Below, in pieces: positions 26,635 to 35,216 of a DNA stretch of 64,000 nucleotides. Positions within the stretch are counted from its first letter, which is position 1. Every line of letters starts with the position of its first letter. Source of the stretch: an uncultured Clostridia bacterium (GTDB lineage Bacteria; Bacillota; Clostridia; Oscillospirales; Acutalibacteraceae); NCBI GenBank assembly GCA_937892115.1, contig CALAUI010000025.1, positions 93,097 to 157,096 of the forward strand. Direction: 5' to 3'. The position numbers and the translations under genes were made by a program. Below the pieces are notes generated by a model. It saw only the letters and a program-made list of their open reading frames with translations, searched no databases and was not told where the DNA came from.

Positions 26635-26672
26635 AATTCCACCCTATATATTATACTATACAAGGTGGAATG
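26635..26672 (-). terminator. Hairpin upstream of the phosphoglucomutase, surrounding its promoter
   Basis: Inverted repeat ATTCCACC / GGGTGGAAT with TTTTG after it on the minus strand; its loop holds the promoter -10 region. It probably ends the upstream metallophosphoesterase transcript. Confidence 0.6.
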
Positions 26673-26676
26673 TCAA
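26648..26676 (-). promoter_or_regulatory. Promoter of the phosphoglucomutase unit
   Basis: Minus strand TTGACA (26671-26676), 17-base spacer, TAATAT (26648-26653). The -35 box abuts, and the -10 box sits in the loop of, the hairpin at 26635-26672. Confidence 0.75.
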
Positions 26677-26703
26677 TAATACAGATTTACTTGTTTGTCG
26701 GAA

Positions 26704-27879
26704 TTATGCGACTAAATCAATTACTACGCTTACCATGCTGAAAATGAAATTTCTGATATATCTGAAGAACTGAATGAAGAATCCGAGATTTTTCTCTTCC
26801 TTGTCCTCCTGAAGCTTTAAGCGGGCGTTATTCAGCTTCACACTGCCTTCGTAGGTATAGCATTCGTTGTCAAATGATTTCACGTCGTCCTCATAGAGAG
26901 TGATAAGACGGCAGCCGTAGGGGCCCGTTTTTGCCATTTCAGCGCCGTAGGTGAAGCCCAGCTCAATGCCGTCAACGGTACCCGTGAAGCCCTCAACGTG
27001 CTGATGGCCGAAATACGCGCCGATTACGTCGCCGTTTTCCTTGAATGCCTTGAATTCATCTGTGGGCTCGCAGGGGGCATAGGCAAAGAAATTCTTACCC
27101 GCTGCCTTCGTTCTGTCAAGCTTATAGAATTTTGAGCCGCTTGCGGTCGCTCCCGTTTCAAAGGGACTGCATTCAACAAAGAGGTTGCCCACGTCGGCCA
27201 TGTGAATATGCTGGAATGCCATTGCGGGTACGGGACTGCCGTTTTCTTCCGTTATTTCGGCACACTTTTCGTTATACCAGTCAAGGGATTCTGCGGAAAG
27301 ACCGCCTCTGCCGGTATCAAGAAGCCACAGATTGAATTTCATGCTTCCGTCACTGCCGTAAACGGGAAGATTATAGTCGATTCTGCCGTCCTTGTCTTCG
27401 CTCATATCGGTAACGAGGCAGTTTGAATACTGTGAATAAATATCAAGCCAGTTGTCGTTCGTTGTGCATTTATGGTCGTTATTTCCCTGAGCGAGTGCAA
27501 AGGGTATACCGCTTTCGTCAAAAATATCAAGCACCGCTTCGGAAGCCGTCCTGACGTTTTCAAGCCATTTTTCTTCGTCCTTGACCTCGGTACCTTCCTT
27601 GAAGGGCTGGTCATCGATAAATAAATCGCCGATTCTCGAATCCTCCACAAGGTCACCCGTGAAAATAATGAGGTCGGGATTTGTCTCTTTGATGGAAAGA
27701 GAGACCAGATTCAGCATATCGTATGCGGGATACTGGTCATCCTGAGTATCGGTAAGCATAAGTATTTTGAATTTGCCGTCATTGAATTCAAGACGTTTAC
27801 CGCTTTCGTCCGCAAGGGCGATTGAGCAAACCGAAAGCGTAAGAATTGCGGCAAGTAAAACGGAAATAATCTTTTTCAT
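26704..27879 (-). CDS. Secreted metallophosphoesterase with altered GNHD motif
   Basis: 391 aa. Seen: a classical signal peptide with cleavage likely after ALA (residues 21-23), calcineurin-like motifs LTDTQDD (about 42), FTGDLVED (about 74), AQGNNDHKC (about 130), QHIHM (about 223) and FGHQHVEGF (about 297), and a C-terminal amphipathic/hydrophobic segment (about 365-391) that may hold it at the membrane. The family motif GNHD reads GNND, so the His normally used as proton donor is replaced or shifted by one. Substrate unknown. RBS GGAGGTGG. Its own consensus promoter lies 28 bases upstream. Confidence 0.83.
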   Translation of the reverse strand: MKKIISVLLAAILTLSVCSIALADESGKRLEFNDGKFKILMLTDTQDDQYPAYDMLNLVSLSIKETNPDLIIFTGDLVEDSRIGDLFIDDQPFKEGTEVKDEEKWLENVRTASEAVLDIFDESGIPFALAQGNNDHKCTTNDNWLDIYSQYSNCLVTDMSEDKDGRIDYNLPVYGSDGSMKFNLWLLDTGRGGLSAESLDWYNEKCAEITEENGSPVPAMAFQHIHMADVGNLFVECSPFETGATASGSKFYKLDRTKAAGKNFFAYAPCEPTDEFKAFKENGDVIGAYFGHQHVEGFTGTVDGIELGFTYGAEMAKTGPYGCRLITLYEDDVKSFDNECYTYEGSVKLNNARLKLQEDKEEKNLGFFIQFFRYIRNFIFSMVSVVIDLVA

Positions 27880-27906
27880 TTTTCCACCTCCGTAGTTGAT
27901 GCTTCA

Positions 27907-27935
27907 ATTATAGTTTCAATTTCACCTCTTGTCAA
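27907..27935 (-). promoter_or_regulatory. Consensus promoter of the secreted metallophosphoesterase
   Basis: Minus strand TTGACA (27930-27935), exactly 17 bases, TATAAT (27907-27912): a full sigma-A consensus. Confidence 0.88.
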
Positions 27936-27975
27936 TCTTACGAAAAGCCGAATTTCCTTTTGCCTCATTTTTCTC

Positions 27976-28004
27976 TTGATTTTATTATAAAATACTGTTA
28001 AAAT
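27976..28004 (+). promoter_or_regulatory. Promoter of the repeat-protein / ileS unit
   Basis: TTGATT (27976-27981), 17-base spacer, TAAAAT (27999-28004), divergent from the metallophosphoesterase promoter. Confidence 0.7.
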
Positions 28005-28042
28005 ATTCTGTGTTTTTATTATATCAAGGTGAGGTGGATGAT

Positions 28043-28879
28043 TTGAGCAGCTTCGCAGTCGTTTTAGTCAGGATTGTTTCCGTTATAATGTCGGTTGTTT
28101 TCATTCCTCTTTCGGGGCTGACCTACGGCCTTGATGCCTTCACTTTCGGTAAGAGAAACGATACCGTCATTGCCAATGTTGTCGGCATCGGAGCTTATTT
28201 CCGTTCTCAGGGTATCGCCTGCGACGGTGAGCATTTTTATTTCTCTTCCAAGACCACCCTCATCAAGACAGAGGATGATGCAAGGACTCTTGTCAATGCC
28301 AACCTCTCCGCCATTCCCGATGAATTAAAGGAGCTCGGTATCAAGCACATCGGCGGCATGAGTTACTATAACGGCAAAATATATGCCGGTATGGAAGACA
28401 GTAAGGTATGGGATTATCCCATTATCGGTGTTTTTGATGCGGATACCCTTCAGCTTGAGGATTATTTCATTACGGATGCAGAAATAATCACAAGAGGTAT
28501 GCCCTGGGTCACCGTTGACCCCGATACCGGTTATCTCTGGTGTGCCGATCATTCCAAGCAGCCGACAAAGCTTCTTTGCTACGATACGGCGGACGGTATG
28601 AGCTTCGTTTCGGAAGTATCTCTTTCCGAGTCCGTTCCCTCAATTCAGGGTGCGGAGTTTTACGCCGGCTGTATGTATGCCGCCACCAATGATGACACTC
28701 AGGCGATTTATAAGATTGACATAACCTCGGGCAGCGTTGAAAAGTTTCTTGACCGTAATCTTACGGGAGGAGAGGGTGAGGGGATGACCTTCATCACGAG
28801 AGACGGCGCGACAAAGCTTGTTGCCATGGATATGGGCGTTATTTTTGTTGATGCCTTTATCCGTGAATATGATATGTAA
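28043..28879 (+). CDS. Unknown membrane-anchored propeller-like protein
   Basis: Not assigned to a named family. 278 aa from TTG 28043, chosen because GAGGTGG ends five bases before it; the frame is open from 28010 but those codons overlap the RBS and leader. Seen: one N-terminal membrane segment (about residues 4-25), then repeats with the pattern of beta-propeller blades: GIACDGEHFYFSS, GGMSYYNGKIYAG, GMPWVTVDPDTGYLWCAD, GAEFYAGCMYAATND and GEGMTFITRDGATKLVAM. Probably an external or periplasm-side sensor or scaffold. It is followed after 23 bases by ileS and shares its promoter. Confidence 0.68.
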   Translation: MSSFAVVLVRIVSVIMSVVFIPLSGLTYGLDAFTFGKRNDTVIANVVGIGAYFRSQGIACDGEHFYFSSKTTLIKTEDDARTLVNANLSAIPDELKELGIKHIGGMSYYNGKIYAGMEDSKVWDYPIIGVFDADTLQLEDYFITDAEIITRGMPWVTVDPDTGYLWCADHSKQPTKLLCYDTADGMSFVSEVSLSESVPSIQGAEFYAGCMYAATNDDTQAIYKIDITSGSVEKFLDRNLTGGEGEGMTFITRDGATKLVAMDMGVIFVDAFIREYDM

Positions 28880-28902
28880 TTTATTTTCGGAGGAATTTAT
28901 AT

Positions 28903-31900
28903 ATGTACGAAAAAGTTTCTTCAAACTTTGATTTCGTGACCAGAGAAAAAGCGGTACTTGATTTCTGGAAAAAGAATGAAATTTTTGAAAAGAGTATGAA
29001 AATCAGAGAGGGCTGTCCTACCTATACGTTCTATGACGGACCTCCCACCGCAAACGGCAAGCCCCATATCGGCCACGTGCTTACAAGAGTAATCAAGGAT
29101 ATGATTCCCAGATACCAGACCATGAAGGGTAATTTCGTTCCCCGTAAGGCGGGCTGGGATACCCACGGTCTTCCCGTTGAGCTTGAGGTTGAAAAGCTTC
29201 TCGGTATTGACGGCAAGGAGCAGATTGAGGAATACGGTCTTGAGCCCTTTATCAAGCTTTGTAAGGAAAGCGTATGGAAATACAAGGGTATGTGGGAGGA
29301 TTTCTCAGGCACTGTCGGCTTCTGGGCTGATATGAATGAACCCTATGTTACCTATCATAACGATTTTATCGAGTCCGAATGGTGGTCACTTAAAGAAATC
29401 TGGAATAAGGGACTGCTTTACAAGGGCTTCAAGATAGTACCTTATTGCCCCCGCTGCGGTACACCTCTTTCATCCCACGAGGTAGCTCAGGGCTATAAGA
29501 CACTCAAGGAACGCACCGCAATCGTCCGCTTCAAGGTAAAGGACGAGGATGCCTATTTCCTTGCATGGACTACTACTCCCTGGACTCTTGCATCCAATAT
29601 CGCTCTTTGCGTAAATCCCACCGAAACCTACGTCAAGGTCAAGGCGGCTGACGGCTTTACCTATATTATGGCAAAGGCACTTCTTGATACCGTTCTCGGC
29701 GGTATTGAGAGAGAAGAGGGCACGCCCGCTTACGAAATTCTTGAATCATACGTCGGCACCGACCTTGAATACAAAGAATATGAGCCCCTCTATCAGTGCG
29801 CAAAGGACAGCGCAGACAAGCAGGGCAAAAAGGCATTCTTTATCTACTGTGACGACTATGTAACCATGTCAGACGGTACCGGTATCGTTCATATCGCTCC
29901 CGCCTTCGGTGAAGATGACGCCAGAGTAGGCAGAAAATATGATGCTCCCTTCGTTCAGATGGTTGACGAACACGGTGTAATGAAGGACGAAACTCCCTTC
30001 GCCGGCATGAGAGCAAAGCCCACACAGAAGGAAATTGATGCAGGCGCAATCAACTGCGACCCCGAGGTCCTCAAGGAGCTTGACGGCAGAGGCATCCTTT
30101 TCAGCGCTCCCAAGGTAGAGCACGATTATCCTCATTGCTGGAGATGTGACACTCCTCTCATCTACTACGCAAGAGAATCCTGGTTTATCAAAATGACGGC
30201 TGTCAGAGATCAGCTCGTTGCAAATAACAAGACGGTCAACTGGATTCCCGAATCCATCGGTACGGGCCGTTTCGGTGACTGGCTTGAGAATATTCAGGAC
30301 TGGGGTATTTCCCGTAACCGTTACTGGGGAACTCCTCTCAACATCTGGGAATGCGAATGCGGTCATAAGCATTCAATCGGCTCAATCGCAGAGCTGAAAG
30401 AGCTCAGCGACAACTGTCCCGATGATATTGAGCTTCACCGCCCGTTCATTGATGCCGTTACCATCAGATGTGAGAAGTGCGGCAAGCAGATGAAGAGAGT
30501 TCCCGAGGTTATTGACTGCTGGTACGATTCCGGCTCAATGCCTTTTGCACAGCACCATTATCCCTTTGAAAATAAAGAGAAGTTTGAGCAACAGTTCCCC
30601 GCAAAGTTCATTTCCGAAGCTGTTGACCAGACACGCGGATGGTTCTACTCCCTTATGGCTATTTCAACCCTTCTCTTCAATAAAGCACCTTACGAAAACG
30701 TTATCGTTCTCGGCCTTGTTCAGGATGAAAACGGTCAGAAGATGTCCAAGTCCAAGGGCAATGCCGTTGATCCCTTTGATGCTCTTGCAAATCTCGGTGC
30801 GGATGCTATCCGCTGGTATTTCTATACCAATTCGGCTCCCTGGCTTCCCAACCGTTTCCACGATAAGGCGGTTGTTGAAGGTCAGCGTAAGTTTATGGGT
30901 ACTCTCTGGAATACCTATGCATTCTATATTCTCTATGCAGAGATAGATAAATTCGATCCCACTCAGCATACCCTTGATTACTCCAAGCTTTCCATTATGG
31001 ATAAGTGGCTTCTTTCACGCCTGAATACCCTTATCGGTACGGTTGACGGCTATCTTTCCGATTACGCCATTCCCGAAGCCGCAAGAGCCCTTCAGACCTT
31101 CGTTGACGAAATGAGTAACTGGTATGTCCGCCGCGGCAGAGAACGTTTCTGGAAGCAGAACAGTGACGAAGATAAGATTAACGCTTATATGACTCTCTAT
31201 ACCGCTCTTGAAACGGTTATCAAGCTTGCCGCTCCCATGATTCCCTTCATGACAGAGGATATTTATCAGAATCTCGTTTGCTCGGTCAATAAGGATGCTC
31301 CCGCCAGCATTCATCTTTGCGATTATCCCGTTGCCGATGAAAAGCTTATTGATAAGGAACTCGAAGCATATATGGATGAGGTACTCAATGTTGTTGCTCT
31401 CGGCAGAGCCGCAAGAAACACCTCAAATATCAAGAACAGACAGCCCCTTGGCAAGATGTATGTCGGCGTTCCCCGTGAGCTTCCCGAGGAATATCTTGAA
31501 ATCGTTGAAGACGAGCTGAATATCAAGAGCGTTGAATTTGTAAACGATTCATCCTCATACGTTTCATACAGCTTCAAGCCCCAGCTCAAGACTCTCGGAC
31601 CCAAGTACGGCAAGCTTCTGGGCGGCATCCGCAATGCTCTCCAGTCCCTTGACGGCTCCGAAGCAAAGAAGAATCTTGACCTGAACGGTGCTATCGTTCT
31701 CAATATTGACGGCAATGAAATTTCCCTCGCTCCCGAGGATCTTCTCATTGAAACCGTACAGAAAGAGGGCTATCAGGCAGAGAGTGACAACGGCATCACC
31801 GTAGTCCTTGACACCAATCTTACCGATGAACTGATTGAAGAGGGCTTCGTAAGAGAGCTTACCTCCAAGATTCAGGATATGCGTAAGAAAGCCGGCTTTG

Positions 31901-32088
31901 AGGTTATGGATACCATTAAGGTTTATGTGTCCGGCAACGATAAGATTGCCGCCATCCTTGAGGCAAACAAGGCAGGCATCTCCGGTGACGTACTCGCAAC
32001 CGATATTATCGCAGGCGAAGGCGGAAGCTATACCGCAGAGCTTGATATCAACGGTGAAAAGGTTACCATGGGTGTCAATAAAAACTGA
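28903..32088 (+). CDS. ileS: Isoleucyl-tRNA synthetase, long (type 2, eukaryote-like) form
   Basis: Class I synthetase charging tRNA-Ile. 1061 aa, longer than the roughly 920-aa type 1 bacterial form; length and motifs (YTFYDGPPTANGKPHIGH at about 41-58, WDTHGLPVE, and WFYSLMA) fit the type 2 clade, some of which resist mupirocin. Seen: HIGH, editing domain with TTTPWTLASN (about 224), KMSKSKGN near residue 613, and a long C-terminal anticodon-binding and extension region. RBS CGGAGG. No T-box leader precedes it; only 23 bases separate it from the upstream gene. Confidence 0.95.
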   Translation: MYEKVSSNFDFVTREKAVLDFWKKNEIFEKSMKIREGCPTYTFYDGPPTANGKPHIGHVLTRVIKDMIPRYQTMKGNFVPRKAGWDTHGLPVELEVEKLLGIDGKEQIEEYGLEPFIKLCKESVWKYKGMWEDFSGTVGFWADMNEPYVTYHNDFIESEWWSLKEIWNKGLLYKGFKIVPYCPRCGTPLSSHEVAQGYKTLKERTAIVRFKVKDEDAYFLAWTTTPWTLASNIALCVNPTETYVKVKAADGFTYIMAKALLDTVLGGIEREEGTPAYEILESYVGTDLEYKEYEPLYQCAKDSADKQGKKAFFIYCDDYVTMSDGTGIVHIAPAFGEDDARVGRKYDAPFVQMVDEHGVMKDETPFAGMRAKPTQKEIDAGAINCDPEVLKELDGRGILFSAPKVEHDYPHCWRCDTPLIYYARESWFIKMTAVRDQLVANNKTVNWIPESIGTGRFGDWLENIQDWGISRNRYWGTPLNIWECECGHKHSIGSIAELKELSDNCPDDIELHRPFIDAVTIRCEKCGKQMKRVPEVIDCWYDSGSMPFAQHHYPFENKEKFEQQFPAKFISEAVDQTRGWFYSLMAISTLLFNKAPYENVIVLGLVQDENGQKMSKSKGNAVDPFDALANLGADAIRWYFYTNSAPWLPNRFHDKAVVEGQRKFMGTLWNTYAFYILYAEIDKFDPTQHTLDYSKLSIMDKWLLSRLNTLIGTVDGYLSDYAIPEAARALQTFVDEMSNWYVRRGRERFWKQNSDEDKINAYMTLYTALETVIKLAAPMIPFMTEDIYQNLVCSVNKDAPASIHLCDYPVADEKLIDKELEAYMDEVLNVVALGRAARNTSNIKNRQPLGKMYVGVPRELPEEYLEIVEDELNIKSVEFVNDSSSYVSYSFKPQLKTLGPKYGKLLGGIRNALQSLDGSEAKKNLDLNGAIVLNIDGNEISLAPEDLLIETVQKEGYQAESDNGITVVLDTNLTDELIEEGFVRELTSKIQDMRKKAGFEVMDTIKVYVSGNDKIAAILEANKAGISGDVLATDIIAGEGGSYTAELDINGEKVTMGVNKN

Positions 32089-32160
32089 TTCTCATTTCGC
32101 TTGAATCTGTCGGCGAAGAACAGTAAAACAGTCTTGTAAGTACATTTTTGACATAGGAAA

Positions 32161-32205
32161 ACCCACCGAAAAGGATTTATTTCTTTTCGGTGGGTAATGT
32201 TTTTA
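32161..32205 (+). terminator. Terminator of ileS
   Basis: Thirteen-pair stem (32161-32173 and 32183-32195) with CCCACCG/CGGTGGG core, then AATGTTTTT. A-rich sequence on the left would let it act on the minus strand as well. Confidence 0.85.
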
Positions 32206-32298
32206 TCTCGCCAAACCGGGATTTGTTACACTCTTGATTGTGCGATTAAACTGGGATTTTGTGGCATGTCACTGCAGACAAACCAATTTAAAAGCGGA

Positions 32299-33246
32299 TT
32301 AAAATAATATCTTTGCTTTTATCTTTTTCATTTCTTCTTTCAAACGATTATTACATATAATTTCCCAAAATGGCACAGTATGTCCGCCCTTAAGTCTCAT
32401 TGATGCTTCAAGCATAGCACCATAATATGCAACTCTGAAATCTGTGAATTCAGATGTTTTGCATTTGCTTTTGTATGTTTCGTAAAGTCCGTATGCATCA
32501 CCCCACATATTTCTGAGTTGGAACAGATCATATTCTCTGTCTCCCCAAATACTACCGCAGGGATCAATAAAGGAGGTCAATTCTAAAGATTTGGCGTCAG
32601 CCATTATATTCATTATATTAAGATCACCATGAATAAGTACAGGTACAGTATTTTCTTTCGGGAGATTATTAAAAATCTCTGTTGCTTCATAAAGCAGGAG
32701 CAGGTTTTTTTTACCGAAATCACCTTTATCAGACAACTCTTTTAATGCACTAAGCCATGGTTCTTGTTTTTCTTTTTTGTAATAATCGTACCAACTGTCA
32801 TAAATCGGATTTGATAATGAACCGAATTTATCGTTTGTAACACTATGCCATTCAAGCATACCTGAAACTACTTCATTGGCAAACGATTGTTTTTGCTGTT
32901 TTGATTTGAATAAAAAAGATGGATTTAACACATTCTTTCCTGTAACAAATGTCATAGCCAATATTGCTGTTTCTTCATCTTCATAAGTAAATATTATTTT
33001 TGGCATTAATACACTTGTGTTTTGAGACAGCATACGAAGTTGTTCTGCTTCTTCATATTGGTTACCTTGTATTCTGTATGCTTTAATTGCAACTACTTCA
33101 TTATCAGAAAGGGTAACTTTGTAAACCTTTCCGTAACTTCCTCCACCAATAAATTTTATTTTTACAACACCTTTATTTATTTTTTTGCATATAATCTCCG
33201 GTAAGATTTGCAATAAATGTTTATTGCTGTTATCAAGATTTTTCAT
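32299..33246 (-). CDS. APH/kinase-fold phosphotransferase, probably acquired
   Basis: 315 aa with an aminoglycoside-phosphotransferase / protein-kinase-like fold; the substrate is unknown, and resistance is not implied. Seen: glycine-rich GGGSYGKVYKV (about 35-45), VAIKAYR with the ATP-binding Lys (about 55), catalytic HGDLNIMNIM (about 209-218, Asp211 and Asn216), and the metal-binding IDPCGSIWGDREYDLF. A simple count of two 60-base lines gives 28% and 35% GC, well below its neighbours, and codons are AT-ending. It stands alone between ileS and ispE on the minus strand, as expected for a gene gained by transfer. RBS AGGTG. Confidence 0.8.
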   Translation of the reverse strand: MKNLDNSNKHLLQILPEIICKKINKGVVKIKFIGGGSYGKVYKVTLSDNEVVAIKAYRIQGNQYEEAEQLRMLSQNTSVLMPKIIFTYEDEETAILAMTFVTGKNVLNPSFLFKSKQQKQSFANEVVSGMLEWHSVTNDKFGSLSNPIYDSWYDYYKKEKQEPWLSALKELSDKGDFGKKNLLLLYEATEIFNNLPKENTVPVLIHGDLNIMNIMADAKSLELTSFIDPCGSIWGDREYDLFQLRNMWGDAYGLYETYKSKCKTSEFTDFRVAYYGAMLEASMRLKGGHTVPFWEIICNNRLKEEMKKIKAKILF

Positions 33247-33382
33247 TTTACACCTATCTCCGCAAATTCTGATTTGTCCAACTCATTAACAAGAATCGGA
33301 TTTTGCCATATAAAATCCTCGTCCGGGAAACATCCTTATCGCACATCGGAAAAGGTAAGCCGTTGCTTATTTAGGAATATGG

Positions 33383-34216
33383 TTATATCGGTTTTGTTAC
33401 AAATACCTTATCAAATTGCTTCTTCAGTTCTTCTGCGGCTTTTACTGCATCCGTTTCCTTTTCAAACAGACCGAATACGGTCGGACCGCTGCCGCTCATC
33501 TGAGTGAGTGAAGCGTTGTTATCTCGCATAATCCGCTTGATTTCAACTCTCTCGGGCACTTCAACGACCTGCTCGAATACGTTGCCCGCATACTTGCATA
33601 TACCCTCAAAATTGCCCTTTTCGCATTCGTCAAGCATTCTGATGCAATCGGGATGATAGATGTACGTGCTGTCTGCGTCTGCGTATGCCTGAGGTGTTGA
33701 TACTCCTCTGTCGGGTTTGACAAGTACGATTGTGCAGTCCTTCAGCTTTTTCAGAGGAGAAAGAACTCCGCCCGTATTCTGTGAAAGGCAGGTGCCTCCC
33801 ACGATACAGAATGGTACGTCGCTTCCCACCTTAAGACCGATTTCACACATCTCAAAAGCCGTGAGATTTGTGCCGTATATTTCGTTAAGCCCTTTGATTA
33901 CTGCCGCCGCGTCCGCGCTTCCCCCGGCAAGACCTGCTTCGTGGGGAATTTTTTTGATTATTTCAATGTCCGCGCCGCCGCTGATTCCGGTATAGGCAAA
34001 AAACTCCTTTGCCGCCTTGTATGCCGTGTTCTTTTCGTTGCAGGGAATTGATTTTTCGCTGCATTTAAGATTAATTTTATCCGATTTTTCTATTATTACG
34101 TCATCCGCAAGGTCAATGCTCTGCATTACCATAAACAAGCTGTGATAGCCGTTGTCAAGCTTTCCGATAATATCAAGGAACAGGTTTATTTTGGCGTATG
34201 CTTTGATTTCAGCCAT
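33383..34216 (-). CDS. ispE: 4-diphosphocytidyl-2-C-methyl-D-erythritol kinase
   Basis: GHMP kinase of the non-mevalonate isoprenoid pathway; phosphorylates CDP-ME. 277 aa, normal length. Seen: N-terminal YAKINLFLDI, the ATP loop HEAGLAGGSADAAAV (about 91-105, GHMP motif 2), SDVPFC (about 133), and the C-terminal MSGSGPTVFGLF (about 239-250, motif 3). Start ATG follows AAGGAGGG and overlaps the end of rfbD by eight bases, so the two are translationally coupled. Confidence 0.95.
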   Translation of the reverse strand: MAEIKAYAKINLFLDIIGKLDNGYHSLFMVMQSIDLADDVIIEKSDKINLKCSEKSIPCNEKNTAYKAAKEFFAYTGISGGADIEIIKKIPHEAGLAGGSADAAAVIKGLNEIYGTNLTAFEMCEIGLKVGSDVPFCIVGGTCLSQNTGGVLSPLKKLKDCTIVLVKPDRGVSTPQAYADADSTYIYHPDCIRMLDECEKGNFEGICKYAGNVFEQVVEVPERVEIKRIMRDNNASLTQMSGSGPTVFGLFEKETDAVKAAEELKKQFDKVFVTKPI

Positions 34217-35057
34217 TCTCCGTACCCTCCTTAAATCTTATCAGCGCATCTCTCCAGTGGGGAAGCCGCGAAAATCCGTTTTCGTCAAGGGATGCTTTTG
34301 AAAGACGTGAATTATGAGGCCTCTTTGCCGCTGTGGGATATTCCTCGCTTGTAATCGGAATAATATGTGTGCTTTTACCGTTTATTCTCATTATTTCTTC
34401 CGCAAATTCCGCCCAGGAGCAGATTCCTTCGTTGGTTGCGTGATAAGTACCGAATTTTTCCGTTTCAATCATTTCGCATATCAGCTGAGATAAATCCGGC
34501 GTGTAGGTAGGGGAGCCAATCTGATCCGAGACCACGGTGATTTTGTCGTGATCTTCCGCAAGGCGAAGCATCGTATATACGAAGTTCTTTCCGTGAATGC
34601 CGAATACCCATGAGATACGCACGATAAAATGTCGTTCACAGTTTTTTATGACCGCTTCCTCACCCAGATACTTGGTAAGTCCGTAATGGTTGCAGGGATT
34701 GACGGGAGAATCGGTTTCAAAGAATTCTTCATCCTCACCGCCGAAAACGTAATCCGTGCTCGTGTAAAGCATCTTTATATTCATTTTACCGCATATTTCG
34801 GCAATGTTTTCCGTTCCTGTTACGTTGACAAGGGAGCAAAGCTCTTTTTCCTCTTCCGCTTTGTCAACTGCGGTCATGGCTGCAAGATGAATAACCGCAT
34901 CGGGTTTTTCTTTTTCAATAAAGCTCTGTACTGCGGCTTTATCCGTAATATCCACCTCGGGCAAATCCGCACCGACCGTTTCATGACCTCTGCCTTTAAG
35001 CAGGGGAATAAGGTCTGAGCCGAGCTGTCCCTTTGAGCCGGTAACGATTATTTTCAT
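34209..35057 (-). CDS. rfbD: dTDP-4-dehydrorhamnose reductase
   Basis: Last step of dTDP-L-rhamnose synthesis: NAD(P)H-dependent reduction of the 4-keto sugar. 282 aa. Seen: Rossmann-fold GSKGQLGSD at about 7-15, DITDKAAVQ (about 36), STDYVFGG (about 102), the catalytic YGLTK pair (Tyr and Lys, about 122-126) and a C-terminal RPHNSRLS. The other rml genes (rfbA, rfbB, rfbC) are not in the window, so this copy is separated from its pathway. RBS AGAGGTGAT. Two rhamnosyltransferase-like GT2 genes lie 24 kb away. Confidence 0.92.
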   Translation of the reverse strand: MKIIVTGSKGQLGSDLIPLLKGRGHETVGADLPEVDITDKAAVQSFIEKEKPDAVIHLAAMTAVDKAEEEKELCSLVNVTGTENIAEICGKMNIKMLYTSTDYVFGGEDEEFFETDSPVNPCNHYGLTKYLGEEAVIKNCERHFIVRISWVFGIHGKNFVYTMLRLAEDHDKITVVSDQIGSPTYTPDLSQLICEMIETEKFGTYHATNEGICSWAEFAEEIMRINGKSTHIIPITSEEYPTAAKRPHNSRLSKASLDENGFSRLPHWRDALIRFKEGTENG

Positions 35058-35076
35058 CTTATCACCTCTTTATTTC

Positions 35077-35105
35077 ATTTTATCATATCGCCGCTGTTAA
35101 CTCAA
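35077..35105 (-). promoter_or_regulatory. Promoter of rfbD-ispE
   Basis: Minus strand TTGAGT (35100-35105), 17-base spacer, TAAAAT (35077-35082), close to the rfbD start. Confidence 0.6.
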
Positions 35106-35131
35106 TAATAATTTTATAGTATATTTATATC

Positions 35132-35160
35132 TTGTAATATACTATATATTGTGCTATAAT
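35132..35160 (+). promoter_or_regulatory. Promoter of the M23/G5 peptidase gene
   Basis: TTGTAA (35132-35137), 17-base spacer, TATAAT (35155-35160) with TGC before it, giving an extended -10 element. Confidence 0.7.
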
Positions 35161-35216
35161 GTCAAAAATGGGCTTGTGCGTTCATTTGAAATCGGATAAC
35201 TTTTTTGGAGTATTCT

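Noticed and set aside
28880..28902. T-box leader in front of ileS
   Set aside because: Only 23 bases separate it from the upstream gene and no T-box core is seen in either.
32299..33246. Aminoglycoside resistance gene
   Set aside because: The APH fold is shared by many kinases of other substrates; nothing in the sequence shows resistance.
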